A stretch of 64,000 nt of DNA from an uncultured Agrococcus sp. (GTDB lineage Bacteria > Actinomycetota > Actinomycetes > Actinomycetales > Microbacteriaceae), in contig NZ_CAMEFJ010000002.1 of the NCBI RefSeq assembly GCF_945915485.1, forward strand, positions 33,599 through 97,598. Direction: 5' to 3'. Position 1 is the first letter of the stretch; every line of letters starts with the position of its first letter. The notes under the pieces were generated by a model. That model saw nothing but the letters and a program-made list of their open reading frames with translations, made no database searches and was not told the DNA's origin. Shown in pieces: positions 47,021 through 55,765 of the stretch. Both the position numbers and the translations under genes were made by a program.

Positions 47021-47083
47021 CCCGCGCCATCGCCTGACCCGCCCGCGCCATCGCCGAGCCTGCCTACGCCATCGCCTGATCTC
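47021..47083. repeat. 21-bp tandem repeat, three units
   Basis: CCCGCGCCATCGCCTGACCCG, then two variants at 47042 and 47063; the core GCCATCGCC is kept in all. It lies between the glsA stop and palindromic repeat copy 4. No coding use is apparent. Confidence 0.65.
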
Positions 47084-47093
47084 GCCGACTCGC

Positions 47094-47167
47094 GTCAACT
47101 TCTCGGTCGCCTGGCGTTGAGACAGCGGTTTTGCGGCGTGTCGTCGCCCAGCGACCGAGAAGTTGAC
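47094..47167. repeat. palindromic intergenic repeat, copy 4 of 5
   Basis: A 74-bp element with perfect 17-bp arms identical to those of copy 2 (GTCAACTTCTCGGTCGC and complement), and CGGCGTGTCGTCGCC in the core. It lies in the convergent gap between glsA and the PepSY lipoprotein gene. Confidence 0.88.
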
Positions 47168-47241
47168 ATCGCGGGTGCGGGGGATGTTCGGGACGGGTGG
47201 TTGGGCGAATGGGGCGATTCGCTGGTAGGGCGCGGCGAGCG

Positions 47242-47853
47242 TCAGTCTTCGCGGACGTCACCCGTTGCGACATCCACGATGAGATCGTCGCCCGGCTCGG
47301 CATCGATCTCGTATTCGAGCTGGCCGTCATCCCAAGAGAGGGTCCAACTTTCGAAGACCGTGTCCGGCTTGAACTCCGCCGCAAGCGATAAGGCTTCTTC
47401 CGGCGTCATTTCGAAGGTGATTTCGCGTTCGCGATCGTCGTCGGAGTCCGTGTCGTGCTCGACGACGTCACCCGTCATCGCGCTGATGTCGATTTCGTGC
47501 TGCGCGGACCCGTCCTGGACTTCCACCTCGTAGACCCACTCACCGTGGTGCCGCGAGTGATCGAGTTCGAGCGAGAACACGAATCCGCCGCCCGCTTCCG
47601 ACAACGCGATTTCGACGGCGCGCTCGTGGTCGATGTCGAACTGCTGTCCGCGGACATCCCGCTCGTCGAACTCCGTTTCGGCGTCCTCGGTGCTGTCTCC
47701 GCTCTCGCTCTGATTCGGCATCGCCGTTTCCGTCGTGTCCGATGTGCCCTGCGGGGCATCCCCCATGTCGGTGGTATCGTCGCCGGCGCCAGAGCATCCG
47801 GCCAGTGCAAGCGCCGCCACGGAGAGCGCGGCGAACGGTGTCAGCTTTTTCAC
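47242..47853 (-). CDS. lipoprotein with two PepSY domains
   Basis: 203 residues. Signal peptide with lipobox LALAGC near residue 20, an Asp/Glu/Thr-rich linker to about residue 70, then two PepSY-type units (residues ~72-130 ending EIDISAMTGDVVEHD, and ~150-203 ending LIVDVATGDVRED). PepSY proteins of this layout are membrane-anchored and thought to modulate peptidases or redox proteins at the surface. GAAGGG is 6 bp before a GTG start. Confidence 0.85.
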   Translation of the reverse strand: MKKLTPFAALSVAALALAGCSGAGDDTTDMGDAPQGTSDTTETAMPNQSESGDSTEDAETEFDERDVRGQQFDIDHERAVEIALSEAGGGFVFSLELDHSRHHGEWVYEVEVQDGSAQHEIDISAMTGDVVEHDTDSDDDREREITFEMTPEEALSLAAEFKPDTVFESWTLSWDDGQLEYEIDAEPGDDLIVDVATGDVRED

Positions 47854-48019
47854 GCGTGTCCCTTCTACGTACTTCTCACGCTAGCCCTGTCCGCATGCGG
47901 GAAGCGTGAGGCGCGCATGAGAGGGTTCTTAGAGTTGATGCCACTCCCGGCGCAGCGCCGGATCCACGTACCGAAGGGCCCGCGGGCGTAAAAGACGACC
48001 GATTGGACGCATACCCTGG

Positions 48020-49312
48020 TCAGCGCCCTGCGTACACGGCCTCGATCGCCCCCGCGATTGCGGCAAGGTCGGAAACCGATGCCATTTCCCTTGCCGAATG
48101 CATGCTCAGCAGCGGGACTCCGACATCCACCGTCCGGATGCCCAACCGAGTCGCCGTGAGAGGCCCGATCGTGGAGCCGCACGGCACATCGTTGTTGGAC
48201 ACGAACGCCTGCGCCCGAGATCCAGCCGCTTCACAGGCGGAATTCCAGAGTGCCGCGCCGGCGGCATCGGATGCGTATCGCTGGTTCGCGTTCACCTTCA
48301 GCAGCGGACCCTGCCCGAGGACCGGGTGGTGCGCAGGGTCGTGGTGGCCGACGTAGTTCGGGTGCACCGCATGGCCGGCGTCGCTCGAGACGCACCACGA
48401 CCTTCGCAGCATCCGCAATCGGGCATCCTCGTCATTCCCGAGAGCCCGACCGGTGCGTGTAAGTACGTCCGCCAGGACGGGACCCGATGCCCCGCTCACG
48501 GTTTCACTCCCGACCTCTTCGTGATCGAACGCTGCGAGCACCAGCACATCTCGCCCCGCGTAACCCTCCGACGTTGCCCGCAGGAGGGCGGCCAGCGAGG
48601 CGTGCACGCTCGTGAGATTGTCCATGCGCGAACTGGCGATGAACTCATCGTTGGCGCCGAACATCGCTCCCCGCTGCACGTCGAACGCGTAGACGTCGTG
48701 CCCTGCGATGTCCTTCGCTGCGATGCCGGCCGACTCCGCGAGCGCACCGAGCAACCCCGGCCCTCCAGAGGACGTGGTCGAGATCACGGGCGCGGTGTGC
48801 GCTTGTTTTCCGAGCTTCAGGCCCTCTTCGTTCGCCGACCTGTTCAGGTGGATCGCGAGCTGCGGGATGCGCGCAATCGGACCTGTGCTCACGAGGTGCT
48901 CTCGACCTGACCTGTCGACGACTCGCCCCGCGAACCCGAGCTCACGATCCGTCCAGGATCCGATCAGCGGACCACCGTACACCTCGACCGCCGCCTGCTC
49001 GTATCCCACGGCATTCGTCTGCACGGTCGGCTTGAGCTTGAACGAAGGCGAGTCGGTGTGCGAGCCGACGATTCTGAATGCCGAGTCATCCGCTAACTCC
49101 TCCGGAACCCACCAAGCGATCAGCGCACCCCCGCGCACGATGAAGTGTCCTCCCGGCGATGCATCCCATGCTTCCCGCTCGTCCTGCTGCTGCCACCCCG
49201 CGAGCGCGAGCCTCCTCGCACCCTCTGCGGCCGCGTGGTAGCTAGAAGGAGCTGCTGCGACGAAATCAATGAAATCCTGGGCGTGCTGAACTGCGTCGAT
49301 TCGAGTGGGCAT
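48020..49312 (-). CDS. apeB: M18-family aminopeptidase
   Basis: 430-residue zinc aminopeptidase that removes N-terminal acidic or neutral residues from peptides in the cytosol. Metal ligands: VGSHTDSPSFKLKPT near residue 86, the Glu pair in LAAFDHEEVGSET near 265, and the His of LSMHSAREM near 404. ATG at 49312 has TAGGCT 6 bp upstream (leaderless). Divergent from the next gene with only 20 bp between the two -10 boxes. Confidence 0.94.
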   Translation of the reverse strand: MPTRIDAVQHAQDFIDFVAAAPSSYHAAAEGARRLALAGWQQQDEREAWDASPGGHFIVRGGALIAWWVPEELADDSAFRIVGSHTDSPSFKLKPTVQTNAVGYEQAAVEVYGGPLIGSWTDRELGFAGRVVDRSGREHLVSTGPIARIPQLAIHLNRSANEEGLKLGKQAHTAPVISTTSSGGPGLLGALAESAGIAAKDIAGHDVYAFDVQRGAMFGANDEFIASSRMDNLTSVHASLAALLRATSEGYAGRDVLVLAAFDHEEVGSETVSGASGPVLADVLTRTGRALGNDEDARLRMLRRSWCVSSDAGHAVHPNYVGHHDPAHHPVLGQGPLLKVNANQRYASDAAGAALWNSACEAAGSRAQAFVSNNDVPCGSTIGPLTATRLGIRTVDVGVPLLSMHSAREMASVSDLAAIAGAIEAVYAGR

Positions 49313-49318
49313 GCGCTC

Positions 49319-49350
49319 AGCCTAACTGCTCTTGTGCGAGCCCCTAGACT
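49319..49350. promoter_or_regulatory. divergent leaderless promoters of apeB and the SseB-like gene
   Basis: Minus strand: TAGGCT at 49319-49324, 6 bp, then the apeB ATG. Plus strand: TAGACT at 49345-49350, 6 bp, then the ATG at 49357. Both genes lack a ribosome binding site. Confidence 0.55.
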
Positions 49351-49356
49351 GGCGTA

Positions 49357-49761
49357 ATGAGTGAACAGGACAGCAACCAGGAAATCGACTACTCGACACT
49401 GACCAACGCGGTAAGCGGTCTGGCTTCAGGAGACGTCACCCAGGAAGATTTTCAGGCGGCACTGATCGACGGGATTCTCGTTGTTCCGCTGCGCATGCAG
49501 GAGGACGACCCGGGTTCGCCCTCCGCGCCGCTGACGGTGCAGGTGCGTGACGAACCCATGGTGCTCGCTTTCACGGAGCCGGCGGAGGAACTCGCGGCCA
49601 AGGTTTCGGAAGTGACGCAGACGTTCGCCCCTGTGCCGGTCAAACTCATCGTCAAGGGCATGCAGCCGGGGTTCGGACTGCTGATCGAATCGACCGGCGG
49701 AGCGGTCGGTGTGCGTGCCGAGGAGATCGAACAACTCAAGACAATGGTTGGCGACGACTAG
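49357..49761 (+). CDS. SseB-like hypothetical protein
   Basis: 134-residue soluble acidic protein. The alternation of VVPLRMQEDD, MVLAFTEPAEELAAKVSE and LLIESTGGAVGVRAEEIEQL is like the N-terminal domain of SseB-family proteins, whose role outside enterobacteria is unknown. Start fixed by TAGACT 6 bp upstream. Palindromic repeat copy 5 begins 18 bp after the stop. Confidence 0.6.
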   Translation: MSEQDSNQEIDYSTLTNAVSGLASGDVTQEDFQAALIDGILVVPLRMQEDDPGSPSAPLTVQVRDEPMVLAFTEPAEELAAKVSEVTQTFAPVPVKLIVKGMQPGFGLLIESTGGAVGVRAEEIEQLKTMVGDD

Positions 49762-49778
49762 ACCACAACTTCAGGCGA

Positions 49779-49844
49779 ACTTCTCGGTCCATAGCTGGAA
49801 TGACCGCGCTATATCGGCGTGTCGCCAGGCATGGACCGAGAAGT
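49779..49844. repeat. palindromic intergenic repeat, copy 5 of 5
   Basis: A 66-bp element with perfect 14-bp arms (ACTTCTCGGTCCAT and complement) and the core GCGCTATATCGGCGTGTCGCC, close to copy 1. It lies in the 204-bp convergent gap between the SseB-like gene and mshB; nothing else is seen there. Confidence 0.85.
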
Positions 49845-49965
49845 GTGCCCGGCATCGTGAGAGGTCGCGGTGAGTGACTCGGCCGCACAGACCAGCGAAG
49901 ATCAACCGCGCTCAGAACCGAGCGATGTCAGGACTGCGCCAGCTGCGCACCTGACACGTTCAGTG

Positions 49966-50745
49966 CTATCCGGTGACCGCGCGGAGTCCGATGTCGAGCG
50001 GTAGTGTCTGCCACTGACCGCCCGAATGGGTGAGGCCCCGGCCGTCGCGGTCGACCGTGAGTTGCGTCCTGTGCTGGCGGAGCGCGGCCAGAACGGCGTC
50101 ACGGTGCTGCGGTAGCGAGAACCAGAGCACATCGTCCGCTGCTCGCTCTTCCGTGAACTCTGCGAAGAGGATGCCGCGGTTTCTTGCCGTTTGCAGTGCG
50201 GCTTCGCGAGCGCGCACATGGTCAGGGTGGCCGTAGCCTCCCCTGTCGTCGTAGCTCAGGATCAGTTCCGGTTCGGTCGCGGCGATCGCCGCGTCGATAT
50301 CGGCGACGACGTCGTGCAGCGAAGCGGCGGTGAGTGAATGTTCGTCGTGCGTGTCCGCGGGGCCCGCGAGCCCCTCCTCGATCCAGCGCATCCCGCTGTC
50401 TCGGTAGTTCCGCGGTGGCAGTCCCACAGCCCTTGCCGGCGGGGTTCCCAGCCAGAGTTGTTCGGCTATGCCGAGGGCATCGGCAGCACCTCGCAGCTCA
50501 CGCTCCCGGATCTCGGGAAGTTGCTCTGCGGGTGTTCCCGTGGGAACGGCCCTCGTGACGATCTCTCCCGCTTCACCTCGCGAGCATGTCAGAAGACTGA
50601 CGTGGGCCCCGCGCTCGCGGAACTCGCGCAGCAATGCTCCCCCGCACAGCGCCTCGTCGTCGGGATGCGCGTGAACAGCCAGGATGCGAAGGGCGGGCTG
50701 CCTGCGCGACAGCAGGTCCGCCAAGCGAGCGCCGTTCTCAATCAC
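49966..50745 (-). CDS. mshB: PIG-L deacetylase, probable MshB of mycothiol synthesis
   Basis: 259-residue zinc deacetylase. The metal-binding motifs AVHAHPDDEALCGG near residue 23 and GYGHPDHVRAREAAL near 172 are those of the LmbE/PIG-L family. It overlaps mshA by 8 bp, so it most likely deacetylates GlcNAc-inositol, the second step of mycothiol synthesis. GTG start at 50745. A different N-acetyl sugar substrate cannot be excluded from sequence alone. Confidence 0.82.
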   Translation of the reverse strand: MIENGARLADLLSRRQPALRILAVHAHPDDEALCGGALLREFRERGAHVSLLTCSRGEAGEIVTRAVPTGTPAEQLPEIRERELRGAADALGIAEQLWLGTPPARAVGLPPRNYRDSGMRWIEEGLAGPADTHDEHSLTAASLHDVVADIDAAIAATEPELILSYDDRGGYGHPDHVRAREAALQTARNRGILFAEFTEERAADDVLWFSLPQHRDAVLAALRQHRTQLTVDRDGRGLTHSGGQWQTLPLDIGLRAVTG

Positions 50746-51982
50746 GATCTGCCGTGTCCTGTGCCCGCTGATCGTCGAGCTTCCTCTTGTAGACCTGCAG
50801 GAGTGCCACGGTCGACGCTCGCCAACTCATGCTCTCCGCGTGCTCACGCGCCTGTTTCGCCAGTCTCGATCGCAGCGCTTCGTCATGCAGCAACTGCGTT
50901 ATCGCGCTCGCCCAGTCGGCGGGATCTCGCGAGTCGACCAGGAGTCCGGTGCGCCCGTCGAGCACCGACTCCTGCAGGCCTCCTGATCGATAGGCCACTA
51001 CTGGCACTCCGCTTGCAGCCGCCTCGAGTGAAACAAGTCCGAAGGTCTCGGAATGCGATGGCATGAGGACGACGTCCGCTGTTCTGAGCTCCTCTGCGAG
51101 CGGAACTCGTGTCTTGGCGCCCACGAATCGTACGTCGGCTTCGACCCGGAGTTCACGGCACAGTGCAACAAGCGATTCTGCGTACTCGGCGCCGTCGGGA
51201 GGGGGTGATCCCACGACGATCAGCTCCGGTCGTTGCCGTTCAGGAATCTCCGCGAGTGCGCGGATCGCGAGGTCGACGCCCTTCAGGGGGTGCAGTCTGC
51301 CCGCGACAACGATTCGCCGCTTCACGCTGCCGAGGGGACGACGTTGAGGATGGAAGAGTTCGGCATCGACACCTGGCGGCACGATGAAAACGCACTCCGG
51401 CGACGCGCCGAGTCGATGAATCACCGTGCTCCGTTCGGCGCGACTGATCACGACGAGTCCGCACGACTCGCGAGCAAGCATCGCCTCTCCCGCGATCCTC
51501 CCGGGGGACTCTGCTCGTTCGCCCGCGTCGAGCGGCTCCGCCTCATCGGCGGCGATCGAGTGGAAACTCTGCACGAAGGGAATGTCGAGTGTGCGCGCTA
51601 CAGGAAGAGCGGCGATGCCGGAGAACCAGTGTTCGCCGTGGATGATGTCCACTTCCAGCCGCTGGAAGAGCTCTTCGAGGCCCGCCCGGAACTGATCGAT
51701 GACGCCTTCGTGGTCGCCCTTGTCGATCGTGCGCGCCGGGCCCGCATCGAGCGAGTGCAGGCGAAGCCGGGGCGCGAGTTCCACGACGCCGGGCGCATCC
51801 GGATCCTGTCTTCTCGTGATCAGCTCGACCGTGTGCCCCATGCCGGCGAGATGCTCGGCCTGCGCCCGTACGACGACGTTCATCCCGCCCGCATCCTTCG
51901 TCCCCGGCTCGTCGATCGGCGATGTGTGCAGTACGACGAATGCGATGCGCAGCGGCGCATCGAATACCGGGTCAGAAACCAT
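50738..51982 (-). CDS. mshA: MshA-type glycosyltransferase (mycothiol synthesis)
   Basis: 414-residue GT4-family glycosyltransferase. The N-terminal PGTKDAGGMNVVVRAQAEHL is the MshA hallmark, where GlcNAc from UDP-GlcNAc is joined to 1-L-inositol-1-phosphate; the C-terminal sugar-nucleotide block is PSHSETFGLVSLEAAASGVP. ATG at 51982 has TAGCGT 6 bp upstream (leaderless). Overlap with the deacetylase gene supports the assignment of both. Confidence 0.87.
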   Translation of the reverse strand: MVSDPVFDAPLRIAFVVLHTSPIDEPGTKDAGGMNVVVRAQAEHLAGMGHTVELITRRQDPDAPGVVELAPRLRLHSLDAGPARTIDKGDHEGVIDQFRAGLEELFQRLEVDIIHGEHWFSGIAALPVARTLDIPFVQSFHSIAADEAEPLDAGERAESPGRIAGEAMLARESCGLVVISRAERSTVIHRLGASPECVFIVPPGVDAELFHPQRRPLGSVKRRIVVAGRLHPLKGVDLAIRALAEIPERQRPELIVVGSPPPDGAEYAESLVALCRELRVEADVRFVGAKTRVPLAEELRTADVVLMPSHSETFGLVSLEAAASGVPVVAYRSGGLQESVLDGRTGLLVDSRDPADWASAITQLLHDEALRSRLAKQAREHAESMSWRASTVALLQVYKRKLDDQRAQDTADRD

Positions 51983-52041
51983 ACGTCGACGCTACCGTCA
52001 GCCGATCCCATTCACGAATTCGAGCAGGCGTCCTGCCGCGC

Positions 52042-52836
52042 TCACGCGGGTTGTGGAAGAAATGCGCGCAGCAGACCAAGGAACTCTTCTGGCCGTTGTG
52101 AGTGCACCCAGTGGCCCGCCTGTTTGACCGTCGATTTCCTGACGTTCGGAAACAGGGAACGCATAACCGGCACGACTTCGTCGGTGACGTACTCCGAGCG
52201 GCCCCCAGCGATCCAGAGGGTCGGTCCGTTGAACGTTGCGCCCGACTGATCGGGAAACTCCGCAATCTTCGGCAGGGATGCGTACAGCAGCGCAAGATTG
52301 GGCTCCCAAGTGAACCCGTCAGCTTCACGACGGAGGTTCTGCATCAAGAATCCGCGCACGGTCGAGTTTGGAATGGGTTCTGCCAGCGCGGCGTCGGCGT
52401 CGGCGCGGCTCGCGATCGTGTCGAGATCCAACGCACGCAAACTGCCGAGCAGGTGCTCGAACTCCGAGCCGGTGCGCGAGGAGTCCGCCGGCGCGATGTC
52501 GACGATGACGAGACGGTCGATGAGTTCGGGATGCCGCAGCGCCAACAGCATGGCGATTTTGCCGCCCATCGAGTGCCCCACGAGGTGAAAGGGCACCTGC
52601 AGCTCGTGACGCAGTGCAGTGGCGACAGCGTCGGTGATCTCTGCATAGTCGAAGGTTTCGGTCCAGGAGGAGCTGCCGTGGTTCGGCAGATCGACGAGCA
52701 CGGACCTGAACTCGGGCTCCAGCCCCTTCGCGATGGTGAGGAAGTTCTTGCCGCGACCCATGAGTCCGTGGAGAAACACGACTGGAGGAGCACCGTCGGC
52801 TCCGATGGTCTGCAACCTAATCTGATCCGTCGTCAC
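52042..52836 (-). CDS. alpha/beta-fold hydrolase
   Basis: 264 residues. The oxyanion-hole block PPVVFLHGLMGRGKNFL near 20 and the nucleophile elbow HLVGHSMGGKIAMLLA near 85 give a Ser-based hydrolase; the last catalytic His is in KQAGHWVHSQ. It resembles esterases of the YbfF type. GTG start with TAGGCT 6 bp upstream (leaderless). Substrate unknown. Confidence 0.87.
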   Translation of the reverse strand: MTTDQIRLQTIGADGAPPVVFLHGLMGRGKNFLTIAKGLEPEFRSVLVDLPNHGSSSWTETFDYAEITDAVATALRHELQVPFHLVGHSMGGKIAMLLALRHPELIDRLVIVDIAPADSSRTGSEFEHLLGSLRALDLDTIASRADADAALAEPIPNSTVRGFLMQNLRREADGFTWEPNLALLYASLPKIAEFPDQSGATFNGPTLWIAGGRSEYVTDEVVPVMRSLFPNVRKSTVKQAGHWVHSQRPEEFLGLLRAFLPQPA

Positions 52837-52928
52837 TCGCCCAGCCTAACGTCCGAGTAGCCGTGCCCTCCCGTGTCCGTGTCGGATGTGCTCTGTAGGC
52901 TCAGGACCATCGCATCGAAGGAGTAGCA

Positions 52929-53609
52929 ATGCAGCACATCATTTTAGTACCCGGTCTTTGGCTCGACGGCTCAGCATGGAACAGCGTCGAGAGTGCATTG
53001 CACGGTCAGGGCTTCACGGTGACCTCAGTGACGCTGCCGGGGCAGGGTCTCGGAACCAGTGCTTCGACACTGCAAGATCAGCTCGATGCGGTCGTTGCAG
53101 CAATTGACGCCTCGGATGCCAACGCCGTTCTCGTCGGCCACTCTGCGGCATCCACGCTCGTCTGGCTCGCAGCGGACCGCCGGCCGAAGCGCGTGGAGCG
53201 CGTTCTGATGGTCGGTGGTTTTCCCGCAACCGGAGGCGATGAATACGCGGCTTTCTTCGACATCGAAGACGGACTCATGCCCTTCCCCGGGTGGGAGCCG
53301 TTCGCGGGCCCCGACTCCGACGACATGGATGACCGGCTCAAGCAGACTGTTGCAGCCGACGCGCATCCCGTTCCCGAGGGCGTCGCAAAAGGCAAGGTCG
53401 AGTACCTGGACGAGCGGCGCAGAGAGATTCCCGTTGTTCTCGTGTGCCCCGAGTACAGCCCAGAGGACGCGCGGGCCTGGCTGGAGGCCGGCGACATGCC
53501 TGAGCTCAGCAGTGTGAGTTCCGTGTCATTCGTGAACATCGACTCCGGACACTGGCCGATGTTCACGCGTCCGAAGGAGCTCGCGGCGATCATCGCCGCC
53601 TCATCCTGA
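52929..53609 (+). CDS. alpha/beta-fold hydrolase, small
   Basis: 226 residues: HIILVPGLWLDGSAWNSVES at the start, nucleophile elbow VLVGHSAASTLVWLA near 74, and the final His in NIDSGHWPMFTRPKE. This is the short RsbQ/SABP2-like alpha/beta hydrolase type. AAGGAG lies 5 bp before the ATG. Unrelated in detail to the hydrolase at 52042-52836. Confidence 0.85.
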   Translation: MQHIILVPGLWLDGSAWNSVESALHGQGFTVTSVTLPGQGLGTSASTLQDQLDAVVAAIDASDANAVLVGHSAASTLVWLAADRRPKRVERVLMVGGFPATGGDEYAAFFDIEDGLMPFPGWEPFAGPDSDDMDDRLKQTVAADAHPVPEGVAKGKVEYLDERRREIPVVLVCPEYSPEDARAWLEAGDMPELSSVSSVSFVNIDSGHWPMFTRPKELAAIIAASS

Positions 53610-53622
53610 CGGGCCCAGCCCG

Positions 53623-53907
53623 TCAGCGAATTCTGAACGCGGACTCGCCCTTCGGGTCGATGTCGATGACGTCGACGTGGGTGACCTTCGCCCATGACGA
53701 TCCGCTGTGCAGCCACGAAAGGTATTCTTCGACTGCCGCGGGGTCGCCTTCGACTTCGGTCTCAACCGTGCCGTCGTAACGGTTTCTCACGGTGCCGGAG
53801 ACACCGAGCCGCACGGCCTCGGCGCGCGCGGATACCCGGTAGCCGACACCCTGCACGGTTCCGTAGACGACCGCGCGCTTTCGCACCGTTCCAACTTCTG
53901 CAGACAC
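53623..53907 (-). CDS. acyP: acylphosphatase
   Basis: 94 residues. The phosphate loop is in VYGTVQGVGYRVSARAEAVR, with the catalytic Arg; the Asn of the usual N-x-x-D position is in SGTVRNRYDGTVE. It hydrolyses acyl phosphates in the cytosol. GTG start with TACCAT 6 bp upstream; divergent from mug with 30 bp between their -10 boxes. Confidence 0.93.
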   Translation of the reverse strand: MSAEVGTVRKRAVVYGTVQGVGYRVSARAEAVRLGVSGTVRNRYDGTVETEVEGDPAAVEEYLSWLHSGSSWAKVTHVDVIDIDPKGESAFRIR

Positions 53908-53961
53908 AATGCCATGGTAACGACCTGCTCGAGCGGGAGTACAGCTCGCTACGATCGACCT

Positions 53962-54582
53962 ATGCGCGAACGGAAGTCCCCTCTCGGTGGTCGACGGCCC
54001 GGTGCCGCCGAGCTGTCGGATTTCGCAACCGCCAATCCGGATGCGCTTGACGATGTGCTTCCCAGCGACGGCCGTCGTCTGCGCTTACTCATCGTCGGCA
54101 TCAATCCGGGGCTGTGGACCGCTGCGGTGAACGCCCCGTTCGCGAGACCCGGCAACAGGTTCTGGCCGTCGCTCCATCGAGCGGGCCTCACCGATCGACT
54201 CGTCGACGCCTCCACCGGTTTGCGCGAAGAAGACGAGCGAGCTCTGCTCGCTGCCGGCATCGGCATAACCAACCTCGTGGGCCGAGCGACGGTGCGAGCA
54301 GACGAGCTCACGAAACAGGAGCTACGGGATGCAGGCGAGAAGCTGATACAACGTGTGCAGACGCTCCGGCCCGCGACCGTTGCGATCGCCGGCATCACGG
54401 CGTACCGGACGGCGTTCAATGCACCGAAAGCGAAGCTCGGTCAGCAGCACGCCGATGCTCTCCCCGCCTGGCCCGACGGAACGGCCCTGTGGGTCGTACC
54501 GCAACCCAGCGGCCTCAACGCGCATGAGAATGTGGATTCGCTTGCAGAAAAATGGCGGGCCGTGTGGGAAAGTTCTGGGTAA
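53962..54582 (+). CDS. mug: G/U mismatch-specific uracil-DNA glycosylase
   Basis: 206-residue Mug/TDG-family enzyme that removes uracil or ethenocytosine opposite G. Motif 1 is LIVGINPGLWTAA near residue 44 (Asn at the position that activates water), and motif 2 is VVPQPSGLNAH near 183. The ATG at 53962 is chosen from TACGAT 6 bp upstream; longer readings overlap acyP. Confidence 0.92.
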   Translation: MRERKSPLGGRRPGAAELSDFATANPDALDDVLPSDGRRLRLLIVGINPGLWTAAVNAPFARPGNRFWPSLHRAGLTDRLVDASTGLREEDERALLAAGIGITNLVGRATVRADELTKQELRDAGEKLIQRVQTLRPATVAIAGITAYRTAFNAPKAKLGQQHADALPAWPDGTALWVVPQPSGLNAHENVDSLAEKWRAVWESSG

Positions 54583-54594
54583 GGCTGAGCTGAT

Positions 54595-54984
54595 TCACCG
54601 TTTCTGCGCTCGCCACTGCACGACGCCGGCAATCGCATCGGCCAGCGCCACTGTGCCTGCAAGCCGTCGACCGGCACGAGTTGGAGCCCACTTCGCATAG
54701 TGGCCGCAGGTAGCAACCCACGCCGCGTTGACGGCCGCTGCGTTGCGGAGATCGAGGTCGTCCTGTTGTTCGCGGCCCGCGCCGCGCAACAGCATGATGC
54801 TCGTAACCGCGAGCGCAATCGCACCGATAGCTCGAGCGTTTCGGCCCAGCCCGATGCTTCGGGCGACTGCGCCGCTACCCGCAACGAGCACCGCCCCTGC
54901 TCCGCACGCGACGCCGTCAACGGCAAGAATTACCCTGGCTCGTTCCTGCCGACTGCGCTCCCGCCGGCCCGTGAACAACCCCAT
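54595..54984 (-). CDS. small membrane protein, unknown
   Basis: 129 residues, three or four hydrophobic segments (AVDGVACGAGAVLVAGSGAV first). A basic N-terminus precedes them. AAGGAG stands 7 bp before the ATG. It converges with mug. I do not recognise a named family. Confidence 0.6.
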   Translation of the reverse strand: MGLFTGRRERSRQERARVILAVDGVACGAGAVLVAGSGAVARSIGLGRNARAIGAIALAVTSIMLLRGAGREQQDDLDLRNAAAVNAAWVATCGHYAKWAPTRAGRRLAGTVALADAIAGVVQWRAQKR

Positions 54985-55179
54985 ACCCGATCTCCTTCAC
55001 GTCAACGAACTTCGGCATCAAACACTGTGTGTTCCTATTCAATCAACGATCCGCTGAGGAGTCACTACGGATATCCGGAAGCATCGAAGCGGGCTCAACA
55101 GCGTTGAAATCGCCAGGTTCTCCACAGGCCGCGCATCAGCGGCTCTTCGCGACATCGGGTTGTCCCTACGCTGCGTGAC

Positions 55180-55701
55180 ATGGATGCAACAGAACACCGA
55201 ACACGACGCGTCAGAATCAGGTTCGGGCTACCGGCGGAGCACGGCTGGGCACCCTCTGCGGCGGAGTGGTTGTGGGCAGAGGAAATCACGGCAGGCACGT
55301 ATACGATTCTCAATGCGCCCTTCTTCCAATACGACATCGGCGTCGGTGACATCGTGGAGGCTCGTGAGCAGCCGCACTGGGAGGAATCCTGGGATCCCTT
55401 CTTCCGCGGCCCGGAAGAACCGCCCCACCTGCACTTCGCCGGGCTTGCCGTTGACGGAAGGCACGACACCTTTCGCGCCGTCGTTCTGCCGGACGGCCCG
55501 TTCGCGGGCGACCCGCAGCGCGCGTCCGACTGCTTCCACGGGTACGGTCTGTGGATCGAGGGGGCGAGCTGGTTTCCGAACCCGATGTTCTCGCTCGATG
55601 TGCCGCCGGATGCCGATTTGGATGCGGTTCTGGCGCTGCTGGAACGTCACGAGAGAGAGGGTGCATGGATGTGGGAGTGGTCGAAGCGGAGCGGTCGCTG
55701 A
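55180..55701 (+). CDS. DUF4265-like protein
   Basis: 173 residues. EWLWAEEITAGTYTILNAPF and the following ILNAPFFQYDIGVGDIVEAR match the DUF4265 pattern (function unknown); the C-terminal part is about ranges DADLDAVLALLERHERE. Start ATG at 55180 with TACGCT 7 bp upstream (leaderless). Confidence 0.75.
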   Translation: MDATEHRTRRVRIRFGLPAEHGWAPSAAEWLWAEEITAGTYTILNAPFFQYDIGVGDIVEAREQPHWEESWDPFFRGPEEPPHLHFAGLAVDGRHDTFRAVVLPDGPFAGDPQRASDCFHGYGLWIEGASWFPNPMFSLDVPPDADLDAVLALLERHEREGAWMWEWSKRSGR

Positions 55702-55765
55702 TCGGTGACTCACCGCGGCTGCGCTGTTAGCCTGGCGACGTAGGGGAGGATGCCGGAGGCTGATC

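Noticed and set aside
10205..49844. CRISPR array
   Set aside because: The repeated elements are dispersed over 40 kb, palindromic and each isolated; there are no regular spacers and no cas genes.
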